The translations under genes were made by a program, and so were the position numbers. From Aplectana chamaeleonis (Eukaryota; Nematoda; Chromadorea; Rhabditida; Cosmocercidae): a DNA stretch of 64,000 bases. The notes below the pieces were generated by a model. That model ran no database searches. It was not told the origin of the DNA and saw nothing but the letters and a program-made list of their open reading frames with translations. The stretch is from positions 1-64,000 of the forward strand of contig JAPDOI010001818.1 of assembly GCA_029168955.1 (NCBI GenBank), given 5' to 3'. Shown piece after piece: positions 14,401 to 24,073 of the stretch. How positions within the stretch are numbered: position 1 is the stretch's first letter; the number at the start of each line of letters is the position of its first letter.

Positions 14401-15351
14401 TCACTCCCCCTGTCCCTTCCCTACGAAAAAGTACGTGTTTTAGCGATTTCATCTGCCAACTGATAATATCACTTGATATGATAAGCAGTAGTAGGTGAAG
14501 TAGTTAATGTTAAACAGTAAGTAACAAACTTGATAGTCACTTTCCTTGTCCCTTCCCATCGAAAAGTACAGCCTACGACGTGTTTTAGCGATTTGATCTA
14601 CCAACTGATAACATCACTTGATATGATAAGCTGTAATAAGTGAAGTAGTTAATGTTAAACAGTAAGTAACAAACTTGATAGTCACTTTCCTTGTCACTTC
14701 CCATCGAAAAGTACAGCCTACTACGTGTTTTAGCGATTTGATCTACCAACTGATAACATCACTTGATATGATAAGCAGTAATAAGTGCAGTAGTTAATGT
14801 TAAACAGTAGGTAACAAACTTGTTAGTCACTTCCCCTGTCCCTTCCCTACGAAAAAGTACGTGTTTTAGCGATTTCATCTGCCAACTGATAATATCACTT
14901 GATATGATAAGCAGTAGTAGGTGAAGTAGTTAATGTTAAACAGTAAGTAACAAACTTTATAGTCACTTTCCTTGTCCCTTCCCATCGAAAAGTACAGCCT
15001 ACGACGTGTTTTAGCGATTTGATCTATCAACTGATAAGATCATATGATATGATAAGTAGTAAAAGGTGAAGTTATTAATGTTAAACAGTAGGTAACAAAC
15101 TTGTTAGTGACTTCCCTTGTCCCTTCCCATCGAAAAGTTCAGCCTACGACGTGTTTTAGCGATTTGGCCTACCAACTGATAATATCACTTGATATGATAA
15201 GTAGTAAAAGGTTAATTGATTAATGTTAAACAGTAAGTACTCATTGTCTACCTACTCACCAGCCCGCTTATCTGTCCACATACCAACTTACCTGCCTGTT
15301 CAACTGATCGCCTGCGACCATTGCCAGTGGCCACTACTAAGGGTGCGCAAC

Positions 15352-15405
15352 GCACGAGGAGCGAAGCACGAAGCACGAAGCGCGAAGCAGGAAGCAGGAA
15401 GCAGC
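15352..15405. repeat. Short GAAGCA/GAAGCACG tandem repeat
   Basis: About nine imperfect units of GAAGCA, GAAGCACG and GAAGCGC follow each other just outside the satellite. The stretch is low complexity, and an ORF through it has no recognisable domain. Confidence 0.7.
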
Positions 15406-15619
15406 AACGAGTTACACGCACAACAAGAATTTTTGCTAAGGTATCGCCGATCTAACTTTGTTAGTTTTGAACCGATTTGGCTCAAATTTTCTCAGCATGT
15501 GCCTCCTGGACCCTCTCACCTATATCCCGATGGAAATCTCTGGAGAATTTGTTTAACAGGTTTTATTAACTACTTTACAGAATTCTAAGTGATCACAAGT
15601 CCCGGGCAAAACCAAACCT

Positions 15620-15642
15620 CTCCAGCCGCTTCGCGGCTGGAG
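15620..15642. repeat. Perfect 10-bp stem hairpin
   Basis: CTCCAGCCGC and its exact complement GCGGCTGGAG are separated by TTC. No coding context; function unknown. Confidence 0.6.
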
Positions 15643-15647
15643 CGATT

Positions 15648-16135
15648 CCGATAATCGACAAATGGACATCGAATTCGTATTCAGCACCTCAAGTAACCAC
15701 CACATGGAAACTTTGAGACAAATCTGAGACTTTGACCAAACTACCGTATACCCACCGTAATCTACCGTAAGCTGCCAAAAATCGATAAACTGACATCAGA
15801 TTCGTGTTGAGCACTCCGAATAACCCCCAGAAGTACGATTTGAGCCACATCGTGTTCAGCACTTGAAATAACCCTCAAAGGAACAATTTGAGCACTATCT
15901 ATCGTTGCACTCCGGAAATCGTAAAAAGTCGATTTTGCCGTCAATTTTTTTCCGCCGGTGGGAAGCTTTGAGCAAATTCAGTCGACAACTCTATAAAAAC
16001 GGCAAATGAACCTGAGATTCGTGATCAGCATCCCAAATAACCCTCCAAGGCGAATTTTAAGTCAAATCTGGAATGTGTTTCTAAAACGCTTCGAGAGCCC
16101 CCTAATTGGTATAAATAAACGCCCAACCGAAAATC
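15648..16135 (+). repeat. Dispersed repeat family X, several modules
   Basis: Three or four related modules carry the pattern ATCGA(C/T)AAA.GACATC.(A/G)ATTCGT.TTCAGCAC....AATAACC. The last part (about 16,006-16,130, with GATCAGCATCCCAAATAACC, AAGTCAAATCTGG and GGTATAAATAAACGC) reappears on the other strand at about 58,105-58,262. Related starts are at about 24,270 and 63,818. No protein-coding capacity is evident. It is probably a non-autonomous element whose ends I could not define. Confidence 0.65.
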
Positions 16136-16279
16136 CGTACAAGCCCAAAACGCTGTCAGTCTGCGCAAAGTTTGGAAAATGTTCCTTCCCCCCAACTTTG
16201 CTTAGGAGGGGGTTGTTTTTGGCGCTCAACACGGATATGAAGTCCGTTTCCGGATTTTCGTAAAAATAATGCACTTTCT

Positions 16280-16998
16280 GGAGGGTACAATAGGTACGGA
16301 AATCAGGGAAAAAATGCCTATAACTTTTTTCAGAGTGGGTCTAGGCAGCTGCGATGAGCATATTCGGACTTTTCGTCCCAAAATGAATCTAGAAAAGTAC
16401 ATTTCATTAGGAATGGTCACTATGACTTATTGTGGTTCCCTAGTCAGCAGCAAGCGCATCCGTTTTTCTTGGTCGGCACCTATCTAATTTACAATTCGAT
16501 AGTATCGATGATATGAAATGCGCTCTTCGAAGTTCCAAACGCTGAAAAGTCCGAAAATATTGATTGGTCTCCTTTGCGCGAATTTCGGACTATGGAAGGG
16601 GAGATACCGTTCATCGCTGATTGGCAAACTGTACGGTTGTATGGAGAGCTTAACTGTTCAGGAGAACAAGTTTTCCAGTTCATTTACACAAGCCAGGCTT
16701 CCTTCCCTCTCAATCGAGGGTTGCATTCCCTTTCAGAATGTTAACAATTTTGTGATCGTTCGAGAAGTCGCAGATTATTTCCAAAGCGTTCGAAGCAAAG
16801 CAAGGATCATATCTCGTTCTTTCCATTACAACTGCCATAAGACCTGAGTTCGTATGTATTTGCAGAAAAACAATTCAGTGGACCTCCTCTGTGATAGGAC
16901 GAAAAAATTTGCATTCAGCTTGATTGGGACACAGACGATGAGACCACTACGACCTGGGCCGGACATGATTGCTAACTTCCATGTAAGACCACACCTAA
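16280..16998. other. No gene seen
   Basis: Small overlapping ORFs exist on both strands, but none has a recognisable domain, consistent splice signals or biased composition. Nothing is assigned. Confidence 0.5.
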
Positions 16999-17494
16999 AG
17001 GCAGCATACACGCTCGCAAAAGTTGATGAGATAGCTACGCTAAGTGAGTCGTGCGGCCCCTACTGGAACGCTCGCAAAGTTGCAAGCGCTAGAAACGATT
17101 CAAAATGACCGTTTTTGAGTCATATTGACTCACCAAATCCTACGTTCTCCGCCCACTTTTAATGCGGGCCCCTCCCATCATTACAAACACCTCAACTTAA
17201 GTGCTCGAACACGGTGATATTGGCTCGTTTTTGACGCTTCAAATGGCGTCAGCGTTTTTAGTAAAGCCAGTACAAGTGCATTAGTTCATTCTCCCAACCA
17301 ATTTGTCGCTAGCTTCGCTATTTCGGACATTGCGGTGTAACTCGTCCACTTCTGGAATAATACAGAAAGAACCGTTATTTCGGTATTTGATTAGAATTTT
17401 TGCGGTTTTGTCGTCGTTCTTCACTAATAACAGCTCCATGCCTTCGTATCATGCTATAAAACTGATATAATTTTTGAGCGTGCAAGCTGTGATA
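16999..17494. mobile_element. MITE-like element, family Y (AGGCAGCATACACGCTC ends)
   Basis: Starts AGGCAGCATACACGCTCGC after CTAA (a probable mutated TTAA). It runs about 496 bp and ends in a degraded TTTTTGAGCGTGCAAGCTG. The interior (for example AACTCGTCCACTTCTGG and TTTGTCGCTAGCTTCGC) matches copies at 22,866-23,330 and 62,481-62,964. It has no ORF of consequence, so it is non-autonomous. Confidence 0.8.
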
Positions 17495-17618
17495 AGGGAG
17501 CAAAAGATGAATTTTTCCACTGCCCTTTAAGTATAATGACCTGCGATGACACGAATGACATCATAGAGCACAACGCCTAGGCTACGCGTGGTAATATGTA
17601 GTAAAACCTCACTGAAGG

Positions 17619-17786
17619 TAAACTCTGGTCCCGCCGTAATGACCTGTTGATTTCGATTATCACAGCGCGGAGCGGTGGCCTCTTCGTCGGAACCTCCTTA
17701 TCACTAGTTATATTTCACCGAGGCCCACCGCTCCGCTGCTGATATTGATCGAAATCAACAGGTCACTACGGCGGGACCAGAGTTTA
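17619..17786. mobile_element. Foldback MITE, about 168 bp
   Basis: TAAACTCTGGTCCCGCCGTA at the left is mirrored by the complement TACGGCGGGACCAGAGTTTA at the right. Pairing continues inward through GACCTGTTGATTTCGAT to CGGAGCGGTGG. Arms are about 60 bp around a short AT-rich centre. It lies next to the receptor exon at 17,899. Confidence 0.85.
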
Positions 17787-17898
17787 CATATGTAGCGCTG
17801 ATTAAGACACGGAGCGAGCTCTCCCACACAAAGGCAGCTGGGACGAAGCTAGTAGTTGAGAAAGCGAGTGCGAGATGCATAGAACTCGAAAATTGTAC

Positions 17899-17997
17899 AT
17901 GATCTGAAAATCAGTGAGCAAAACTGATGGTCGAACGGGAACTTGGCCACATCCATGTGACATCGACTGTAGATCTTCTGTGGTGGAGCCCATTGTA
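17899..17997 (-). pseudogene. Cys-loop acetylcholine receptor exon (Cys-loop segment)
   Basis: On the minus strand, a textbook acceptor (ATGTTTCAG) ending at 17,998 precedes a 99-bp open exon that ends before GTACAA. It reads QWAPPQKIYSRCHMDVAK followed by FPFDHQFC. CHMDVAKFPFDHQFC has exactly 13 residues between the cysteines, with the FPFD motif, so it is the signature Cys-loop of pentameric ligand-gated ion channels. Ending on T before the donor would allow the family's usual Trp codon to be split across the intron. With the exon at 18,628-18,782 it belongs to a nicotinic-type subunit. No exons for the channel helices are visible downstream before the foldback at 17,619, so this looks like a gene remnant, although distant exons cannot be excluded. 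Confidence 0.8.
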
Positions 17998-18627
17998 CTG
18001 AAACATAAAATTGTTTTTTTGAGCTACTAGCCGAGAAATAGGAGCTATGCTCACTTTCTCCATCATAGCTTGCATGAAGATTGGTATCGACAAAGCCCCG
18101 CGAGAAGTCTCTAGCACTGAAAAGGGGAATGACCATTCAAACAAAAGCGCACTCAGGTTTGAAGTGCAAACGGTGTAGGAGCCAAAAACCATACTGGTTC
18201 AGAAAACCTGTTACGAAAATTGCGTTTAAAACGTGCGTGAGGCATTTTTACTCCGCCATTCAATCACTGCGACGCTGCGTTGAAAGCGCAGAATTATGGC
18301 ATGAGAAATCTTGATATAACCTTTCTCAAATTCCGTTCCGACTACTATCAGTCAGAATAGGACTCGTACTGTCCATTACGGAGTGAAATTCCAGTCCGCA
18401 GTTGCGTACAACCGCGGTTGCAGCACGTAGCTAAGAGATAACCGTGTCGAGACCCTGTGTGTACAGCGCGACAGCGCGATAACCTGTCCAAGCTGCGCGC
18501 CGCAACTGCTGACGGGCATTTCGCTCCTATAACGACGTATACCGACTGGATATGCCGACTCAGCATCATAATTGAACACAATGATCTGACCGCAATCGCT
18601 GAGACACGGTTCTTTAACACAACCAAC

Positions 18628-18782
18628 TTATTGTAGAGGACGATGTCCGGCGTCCATAGATATCTGGTCGCCATGGTGAGCTTTGAGAGGTTTCCAAACT
18701 GCTGTGGCTTCCATCGAATCCTTTCGTCGTACCAAGTCTGTTCCACCCACACATTCAGTGCCAGCACTTGGTTTCGTTCATC
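18628..18782 (-). pseudogene. Cys-loop acetylcholine receptor exon (ligand-binding domain)
   Basis: A 155-bp open exon on the minus strand preceded by the acceptor ATTTTTAG. It starts in phase 0 as DERNQVLALNVWVEQTW, continues YDERIRW and QFGNLSKL, and ends LWTPDIVLYN. The WVEQ.W.DE..RW and WTPDIVLYN motifs are diagnostic of the extracellular domain of nematode nicotinic receptor subunits. After LYN the sequence loses all resemblance, and the only nearby donor (GTTGGT) is weak. The phase left at this end does not fit the acceptor phase at 17,997, and about 20 residues are missing between the two exons, so an intervening exon is lost or unrecognised. No upstream exon with a signal peptide was found. 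Probably a fragmentary gene or duplicated remnant; subunit identity is not assignable. Confidence 0.8.
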
Positions 18783-19438
18783 CTAAAAATTGAAGGGCTA
18801 AGAAGAGATTACTGCGGTTTCCGGTATCAGTGAAACCCCAAATAATTGGGAAAAGGACGGTGAAAACCTACCTTGAGGCAGTGGTCGCCTTAAAAAAACT
18901 ATTTCTTTCGGAGACTGACATAAATTCAAATAGCCGACCCTTGCGAACTCTCACGTCTACCCTAACCGAAGGCCTACTTATTAGGCGGGTACCAAAATAG
19001 GTTTTGCATGGATCAGTGAATTTGAATGTGTGATTTTTGAGGTCTAATGCGTGACTTCGACAAGGGTCACTGTTAGCGACGCGAAAAGTTCAGAGATTTT
19101 TGTCGTGTCTTGGATCTAAACACATTTGAAATAGATGTTGCCGTATTATAGGGTTGAACATCGTCACCACCGATGCGGCTGGAATATGGAAGCTTGAGAT
19201 TGAAAGGAGTGAATTCAAAGTTTATTGACTCATTCAAAACTCATTCTTCATATCGGTCTAAACCCTCCCGTTTGTGGACAAATACACAACCATTTATTCC
19301 CACATCCATTCTGCTTCTACGTTTTGTGCTCTCGATTGATCCAGTTATTCCAATATGCGTGTTTGTGAGTAAGTCATGTGTCTGTTCGAAAGAAAGAGCT
19401 TGCGATGGTAATTCCAAATATCCCTTGAATTCTTGAGT
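18783..19438. other. Intergenic; possible degraded MITE end
   Basis: TTGAGGCAGTGGTCGCC at about 18,873 matches the terminus of the element at 61,069 (AGGCAGTGGTCGCG), but no partner end was found nearby. Otherwise I see nothing assignable. Confidence 0.4.
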
Positions 19439-19648
19439 GAGACCTATCCCTTTACAAAAATGTGTGCTGCAGGTGTATCGTACAGAGAATCAACGATCTG
19501 TGAAGTTTTTGAGCTAAAGGCGCGCTCCCCGCAAAATCATTTTTTTTTGGTTTTGCCGGGAGCGCGCCTTTAGCTCAAACTTTTCACAGAACGGTGATAC
19601 TCTGTACGATACACGTGCAGCATACATTTTTGTAAAGAAATAGATCTC
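19439..19648. mobile_element. Foldback MITE, 210 bp
   Basis: The left arm GAGACCTATC...CTTTACAAAAATG and the right arm CATTTTTGTAAAG...GATCTC pair. Pairing continues through GTATCGTACAGAG and GAGCTAAAGGCGCGCTCC to a T-rich loop near 19,542. Arms are about 95 bp with about 85-90% identity. The ORFs across it are artefacts of the palindrome. Confidence 0.85.
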
Positions 19649-19847
19649 ATAAGAGCTGGGAAACAAAGAGCAAAAAATGTTGGGACCGATGCCTATGAGT
19701 GCTTGTACGACTGAAGGTGATTTCTTCTCATAAAAGTGATGTGAGAAGTCGTCTGATACTATGTAGAACAATATACAGCTTCGTGAGCCCATGTGCACAC
19801 CTGCTACTCTCAATGTGCGGCCCACTCCCTCGAAGTCACCCCCTTGA

Positions 19848-20332
19848 AGGCACTGTTCGCGATAAACTTCATCCTCGAATTTTTCATGACAAACGCTTCT
19901 CGTGGCTTTCAGAAGCAGAACAGCGTCGAAAAAACGGGACGAAAAGCTACCCAGAAGCCGCAAAACGGCTTAGAAAAGTGGGCAAACCCTGCCAATGTGG
20001 GCAAGTCCCGCCTCTTTCCGCCCCTCGACGTGAACAAAGGAACACTAGAAATCGTGAGTTGAGTGATGGTTTCCGATCAAAAGCCCCGTTCTTCCCTTCA
20101 ACCTCAACTTCTCTCTTTACTCAGGTCAGCTCGCATACATTGGCTGCAAAAGACGGAAGTTACAAGCCTTGGACAACTCGTCCACCATTTTCCCTAGCTC
20201 AATTCTTGAGGGACCATAACTCCATTCCCAGAAGGTCTTGTACGATTCCAGAAGCATCATTGGAATCAGAATGGGACCGGTTTCAAAATAGGCAAAAAAA
20301 CAGAAAAGCGTTTTCTATCGCGAACAGTGCCT
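19848..20332. mobile_element. TTAA-flanked MITE, family Z
   Basis: Begins AGGCACTGTTCGCGATAAAC after TTGA and ends CTATCGCGAACAGTGCCT before TTAA (20,333-20,336). The termini are near-perfect inverted repeats of about 20 bp and the length is 485 bp. The interior (AGAAGCAGAACAGCGT, GGACAACTCGTCCACC, GAGGGACCATAACTCC) matches the copy at 23,335-23,820 in inverse orientation. A long ORF (19,699-20,544) overlaps it but runs across both boundaries and has no protein features. Confidence 0.85.
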
Positions 20333-21316
20333 TTAAAACCAGCTTACACAAAATCTTGTCTTACACAAAAACATTTCCTGAAGCTCTAATAACTCTGTTT
20401 TCGCTTTCACTTGCAGAGAAAGAGTTCCCATTCCTCTCTTCGTGTGTGTTTATGGCTGCTCTTTTTCGGAGCCCGTATTGCTCATTTGCGAGACTGATGA
20501 TTGAAGCAGTGGCTCAAAACAAATATAACACTCCAGAGTTATAAGAACTCTCCCAAAAATATCCGAAGCTACTCTTATCGCTCTTTCGAAGTCGGGCTCA
20601 TCACATGATTTCCATGCCAATGTTGACGAATATCAGTCAATGTTGTCAAAATTATATCAGTCAGAATTAATTGTTAAAAGTTGTATAGCGAGAATTGAGA
20701 AGGTTGAGTTCAAGGTATTGAACACGTTCGGGTCATATGAATAAGGACCACCTCTAACTAACATGATATTGCAGCTTCGACTAGAATCTTATGTGGAAAA
20801 TTGGAAAAAGGAGTTATGGGAAAATGCTCACAATGTTGAAAATGTGTGTGAGTGTGAGTCCGATGTACACCTTGACAACCTTGCTGGCGTTAAATACTGG
20901 ACGAACTGCCTTGTCGTAGTCCTTTAGAAGGTACCTGCAAGCTAACGAGTTTCAGAAACTATGGCATTTTCTGAACCATGCCGCACCATATGACCTGGGC
21001 ACCTTTCAGCTACTCTAGACTATGATTCGTCAGCGAACTTGAAGTGAAGAATGTGTGGGAATCTCGACGAAGAACATTTCAAGGGAAGAGCGGGATACGG
21101 ATTTCTGGTTTTCTGATTTATTGTGGCTTTCGCGTTTCAATTTCCGACTTCTCAAATCAAATTAGCCGTTCAGCTTTCCGAAACATTCAAAGTAATTTCC
21201 GAATGCATAATCGAAAGTTGTAATCATGAGTCTAATACGAACTTGAAAATCAGTAACCTTTGCAATCGTTGAGATAAAATGATGTTGATTTTCGGCCAAT
21301 GTGAGCTGCAAAGGAT
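20333..21316. other. No gene seen
   Basis: AT-rich sequence without long ORFs, recognisable domains or inverted repeats that I could identify. Confidence 0.5.
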
Positions 21317-21473
21317 GTTACGTAAAAACACCTCTAGTCGCTGTCGCGCGGCGTGGCTGGGACGTAGCGGTGCGATGGAGCGCGCTCTTCACAGTACACA
21401 TCCACCGCTAGTCGCATCGAGATGAGGTCCTAGCCGCCCCGCGCGACGGCGAGTAGAGGTGTCTTTACGTGAC
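21317..21473. mobile_element. Foldback MITE, GC-rich arms
   Basis: GTTACGTAAAAACACCTCTA pairs with TAGAGGTGTCTTTACGTGAC. Pairing extends through GTCGCTGTCGCGCGGCG and CCCGCGCGACGGCGA towards a centre near 21,395. Flanks share CTGCAAAG on both sides, a possible target duplication. Confidence 0.8.
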
Positions 21474-21951
21474 ATGGCTGCAAAGATGGAAAGGAAATTA
21501 TAATAAAATTCTTAGGAAAGGGAAGTTCATTTCCGAATCACAAAAAGTCTGTGCGAAAATCGAAGCAAAAAACGTAGGCCTGAATCCCATATCGACCGCC
21601 AAATAAGAGCACGTGCTGCAACATTCAAGGTAATGAATACGATTTCGATTCGATCCCCTTGGCGGCTTGAACAACTACAGGGTCACATTTTCCTTATAGG
21701 GCACGTAATTCTGTTGATCTCCAAATATTCACGAGCTTAACAAGCTGACAGCAGGTACAAAAAGTGTCTGAAAAGTATGCGCGTGTAGAAAAACGCTATT
21801 ATCTTCGACGATATTTGCTACTTAACGGCACTTTCCACTCTAGCGGAATCAAAATAGGACTAATAGGTAACAATGTTCAAAAAATTTCCCAGGAATTTTA
21901 TCCTACGCCTTTACACTGGCTTCCAAGAGGGATGCATAAAGTTGACCTTAA

Positions 21952-22233
21952 AGGCAGCATATACGCTCACAAACATTGTGGAGATAACAGCATAAATAGG
22001 CCCGCATGGCCCCTACCATGTCGTCAACGACGTTTGAAGCGCCAAAAACCATCCAGGATGACAATATTTGACAATGTCTGAGCAATCTTGCCTTCCACGC
22101 CTGTATTTTCCCACCCATTCGAGTACGAGAATTACAAATGAATAAGAAAAGACATCGTTGACGACATGGTAGGGATCATGCGGGCCTATTTTTGCTGTTA
22201 TCACGACCACGTTTGTGAGCGTGTATGCTGCCT
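21952..22233. mobile_element. TTAA-type foldback MITE with about 85-bp arms
   Basis: TTAA (21,948-21,951) precedes AGGCAGCATATACGCTCAC; the right end is GTGAGCGTGTATGCTGCCT followed by TTAG. The arms pair over about 85 bp, including GATAACAGCATAAATAGGCC and GGCCTATTTTTGCTGTTATC, around a unique core of about 110 bp. It has the same 17-bp terminus as family Y but a different interior, so it may be a deletion derivative. Confidence 0.85.
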
Positions 22234-22865
22234 TTAGGCAGCACAAATGGTGTTTTCTTGTTAGACGAAAACTTTTCATAATAGAGGACGCACACAGCAG
22301 CCGTAGTATAATGAAACCGACAGTTCCAATACGGAGAAGCTCAAGGAAGAATAATGGTCACTACAAGATGGGTTTTCCGTAAGATCTGACGGTTAGAGCA
22401 GAAGGTACGACAACGGTGGAGATGGCATTGTTAGATATTGAAATATCCTAAACTCTTCCTGAACAAAATTCTGGATCGAATCATAGCTTGTGGGAGAGGG
22501 AAAACACTTTTAGAGGCTTTGAATAGGACAGAGCGTCTGCCTCCTGAGAAAAACCGACTGCGGAATCCCTCGACGCTAGTTTACCAGGATTTAATCACGT
22601 ATTGAGCTGCGTTCAACCACTCTGAATCTTGATGCAGTCGAGTTTTCGTTTTGAAGTTACTCAGAAGCAGCGAGAATGCCATCAGTTGAACCACCAGCGT
22701 TGTGAGTTCATAATATCCTAAAGAGATTCAGAGCCGAGGTGCCTGCGGCGTGCCATCGATGGTGTGCCTAATCTGGAAGCCTGTGTGAAAGCAACAAAAG
22801 AAAGTTCCGGGAGATTCGTTCAGGTACTGTCACCTGTACCATTTGTATTCATCGAAAAGGATTTA
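22234..22865. other. No gene seen
   Basis: No ORF above background, no splice-flanked exon and no repeat relationship recognised. Confidence 0.45.
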
Positions 22866-23330
22866 AGGCAGCAGACACCCTCGAAAAACTTGTTAAGATA
22901 ACTACGCTACATGGGTCGTATGGCCCCTAGTAGAACGCTCACGCCGATGAAAGCGTCAAAAACGAGTGAAAACCACTAAATTTGAGTGAAAAAATTTCGT
23001 CAGCCACGCCCATGAGCTTTCAACCCCGCCCCCTCAACATACGAATACGGTCACTTCGGCTGGTTATTGAAGCTTCCAACGGGGTGAGCGTTCTAGTACA
23101 GGCTGTAAGAGTCTATCGGCTTCGCTATCCCAACCGTTTCATTGTTAATATTAGCTACTTCAACCGCTCGGGCAAAGCTCGTCCAATTTCACCCCAGAAC
23201 AAAAACAGCCGTTACTCCTGTATTTTCATGCAGTTTTCGTCGGTATTCTCGTTAGTTCTCCATACTACTAACTTCAAATCTTCGATTTATGACACAAAAT
23301 CGATACCACTTTTGAGCGTGTCTGCTGCCT
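22866..23330. mobile_element. Family Y MITE, sharing TTAA with next element
   Basis: Starts at TTTAAGGCAGCAGACACCC and ends TTTGAGCGTGTCTGCTGCCT, directly followed by TTAA (23,331-23,334), which is also the left flank of the next element. The interior matches 16,999-17,494 (for example AAAATCGATACCACTTTTGAGCG against AAAACTGATATAATTTTTGAGCG). No coding capacity. Confidence 0.8.
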
Positions 23331-23334
23331 TTAA

Positions 23335-23820
23335 AGGCAGTGTTCACGATAAAATTAATTTTTCTGTTTCCCCGCCTATCTTGAAAACGGCCCCATGCTG
23401 ATTCGAATGATGTCTCTGAAATCGTACAAGACCTTCTGGGAACGGAGTTATGGTCCCTCAAAAATTGAGCTAAGGAAACATGGTGGACGAGTTGTCCGAG
23501 GCTTGTAACCTCCGTATTTTGCAGCCGATGTGTGCGAGCTGTCCTGAGTAAAGAGAGAAGTTGAGAATGAAGGGAAGAACGGGGCTAATGATCGGAAATC
23601 GTCGCTCATCTCACGATCTCTAGCCTTCATTTGTTCACGTCGGTGGGCGTGTGTTGCGCTTTTGGTGTTAGCCTTGCGTTCGAAGTGGCAACTTCGAGCT
23701 CTCTTGGGGCTCTTCCTAGCTCGTTTTGATGCGTTATTTCGACGTCAACGTTACAGTTTGCCCCTCCACTACCCATTCCTAGTGGAAACTGAAGCACATT
23801 TTTTATCGTGAACACTGTCT
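23335..23820. mobile_element. Family Z MITE, inverted copy
   Basis: AGGCAGTGTTCACGATAAAA at the left and TTTTATCGTGAACACTGTCT at the right form 20-bp inverted termini; TTAA lies on both sides (23,331 and 23,821). Internal segments are the reverse complement of 19,848-20,332 (GGAACGGAGTTATGGTCCCTC, GGACGAGTTGTCCGAGG). Length 486 bp. Confidence 0.85.
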
Positions 23821-23920
23821 TTAAGTGCTGTTCTCGAAGTTGAAAGCGTATTGCTATCGAATCGGACTCTATCGGTGCGTGAAGCCTTGTTTGTACTGCA
23901 ATCAGTCGCTGCGGCGGTAT

Positions 23921-23966
23921 GCAGGACAACTGCTCTTTTTCCATCGCACATAATCATGAAGTGCTG
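23921..23966. repeat. Direct repeat copy 1 (matches 25,540-25,585)
   Basis: GCAGGACAACTGCTC.TTTTCCATCGCACAT.ATCAT.AAGTGCT occurs here and again at about 25,540. The two copies bracket the foldback cluster at 24,074-25,513, so a larger element may have been split by it or duplicated around it. Confidence 0.6.
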
Positions 23967-24073
23967 GAATCGCGATCGCTTCGTAACAGTCGCCCAGGAT
24001 CGCTGCATAGCAGCGTTGAAATCCTATGTTGTACTGGATCCCTTCTATTGGATCGATGACCAACAGTCGCTGA

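Larger units (their letters stand above)
1..15239. repeat. Satellite array, 145/136-bp alternating monomers
   Basis: Uninterrupted tandem array running off the left edge of the window. Two related monomers alternate. Type A (about 145 bp) has CCCATCGAAAAGTACAGCC and GATTTGATCTACC. Type B (about 136 bp) has CCCTACGAAAAAGTACG and GATTTCATCTGCC. Spacing measured at 7,886, 8,031 and 8,167 gives 145 + 136 = 281 bp per dimer, so about 54 dimers. Divergence is low, and much of it in the first 4.5 kb is single-base indels, often in homopolymers. The last units, from about 15,000, are more diverged and the array ends abruptly near 15,239. Short ORFs inside it follow the repeat and are not genes. Whether it is heterochromatic, subtelomeric or elsewhere cannot be told from sequence. 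Confidence 0.98.

Noticed and set aside
1..15239. CRISPR-like array
   Set aside because: The repeats are contiguous 136-145-bp monomers without unique spacers, in a eukaryotic context.
18376..18579. Cys-containing frame (CVKEPCLSDCGQIIVFNYD...) just after the receptor exon on the minus strand
   Set aside because: Open for about 70 codons but unlike any receptor segment, without a good acceptor; probably intron.
19699..20544. 281-codon plus-strand ORF
   Set aside because: It crosses both boundaries of a family Z MITE, has no domain or biased structure, and its homologous copies at 23 and 43 kb are not open.
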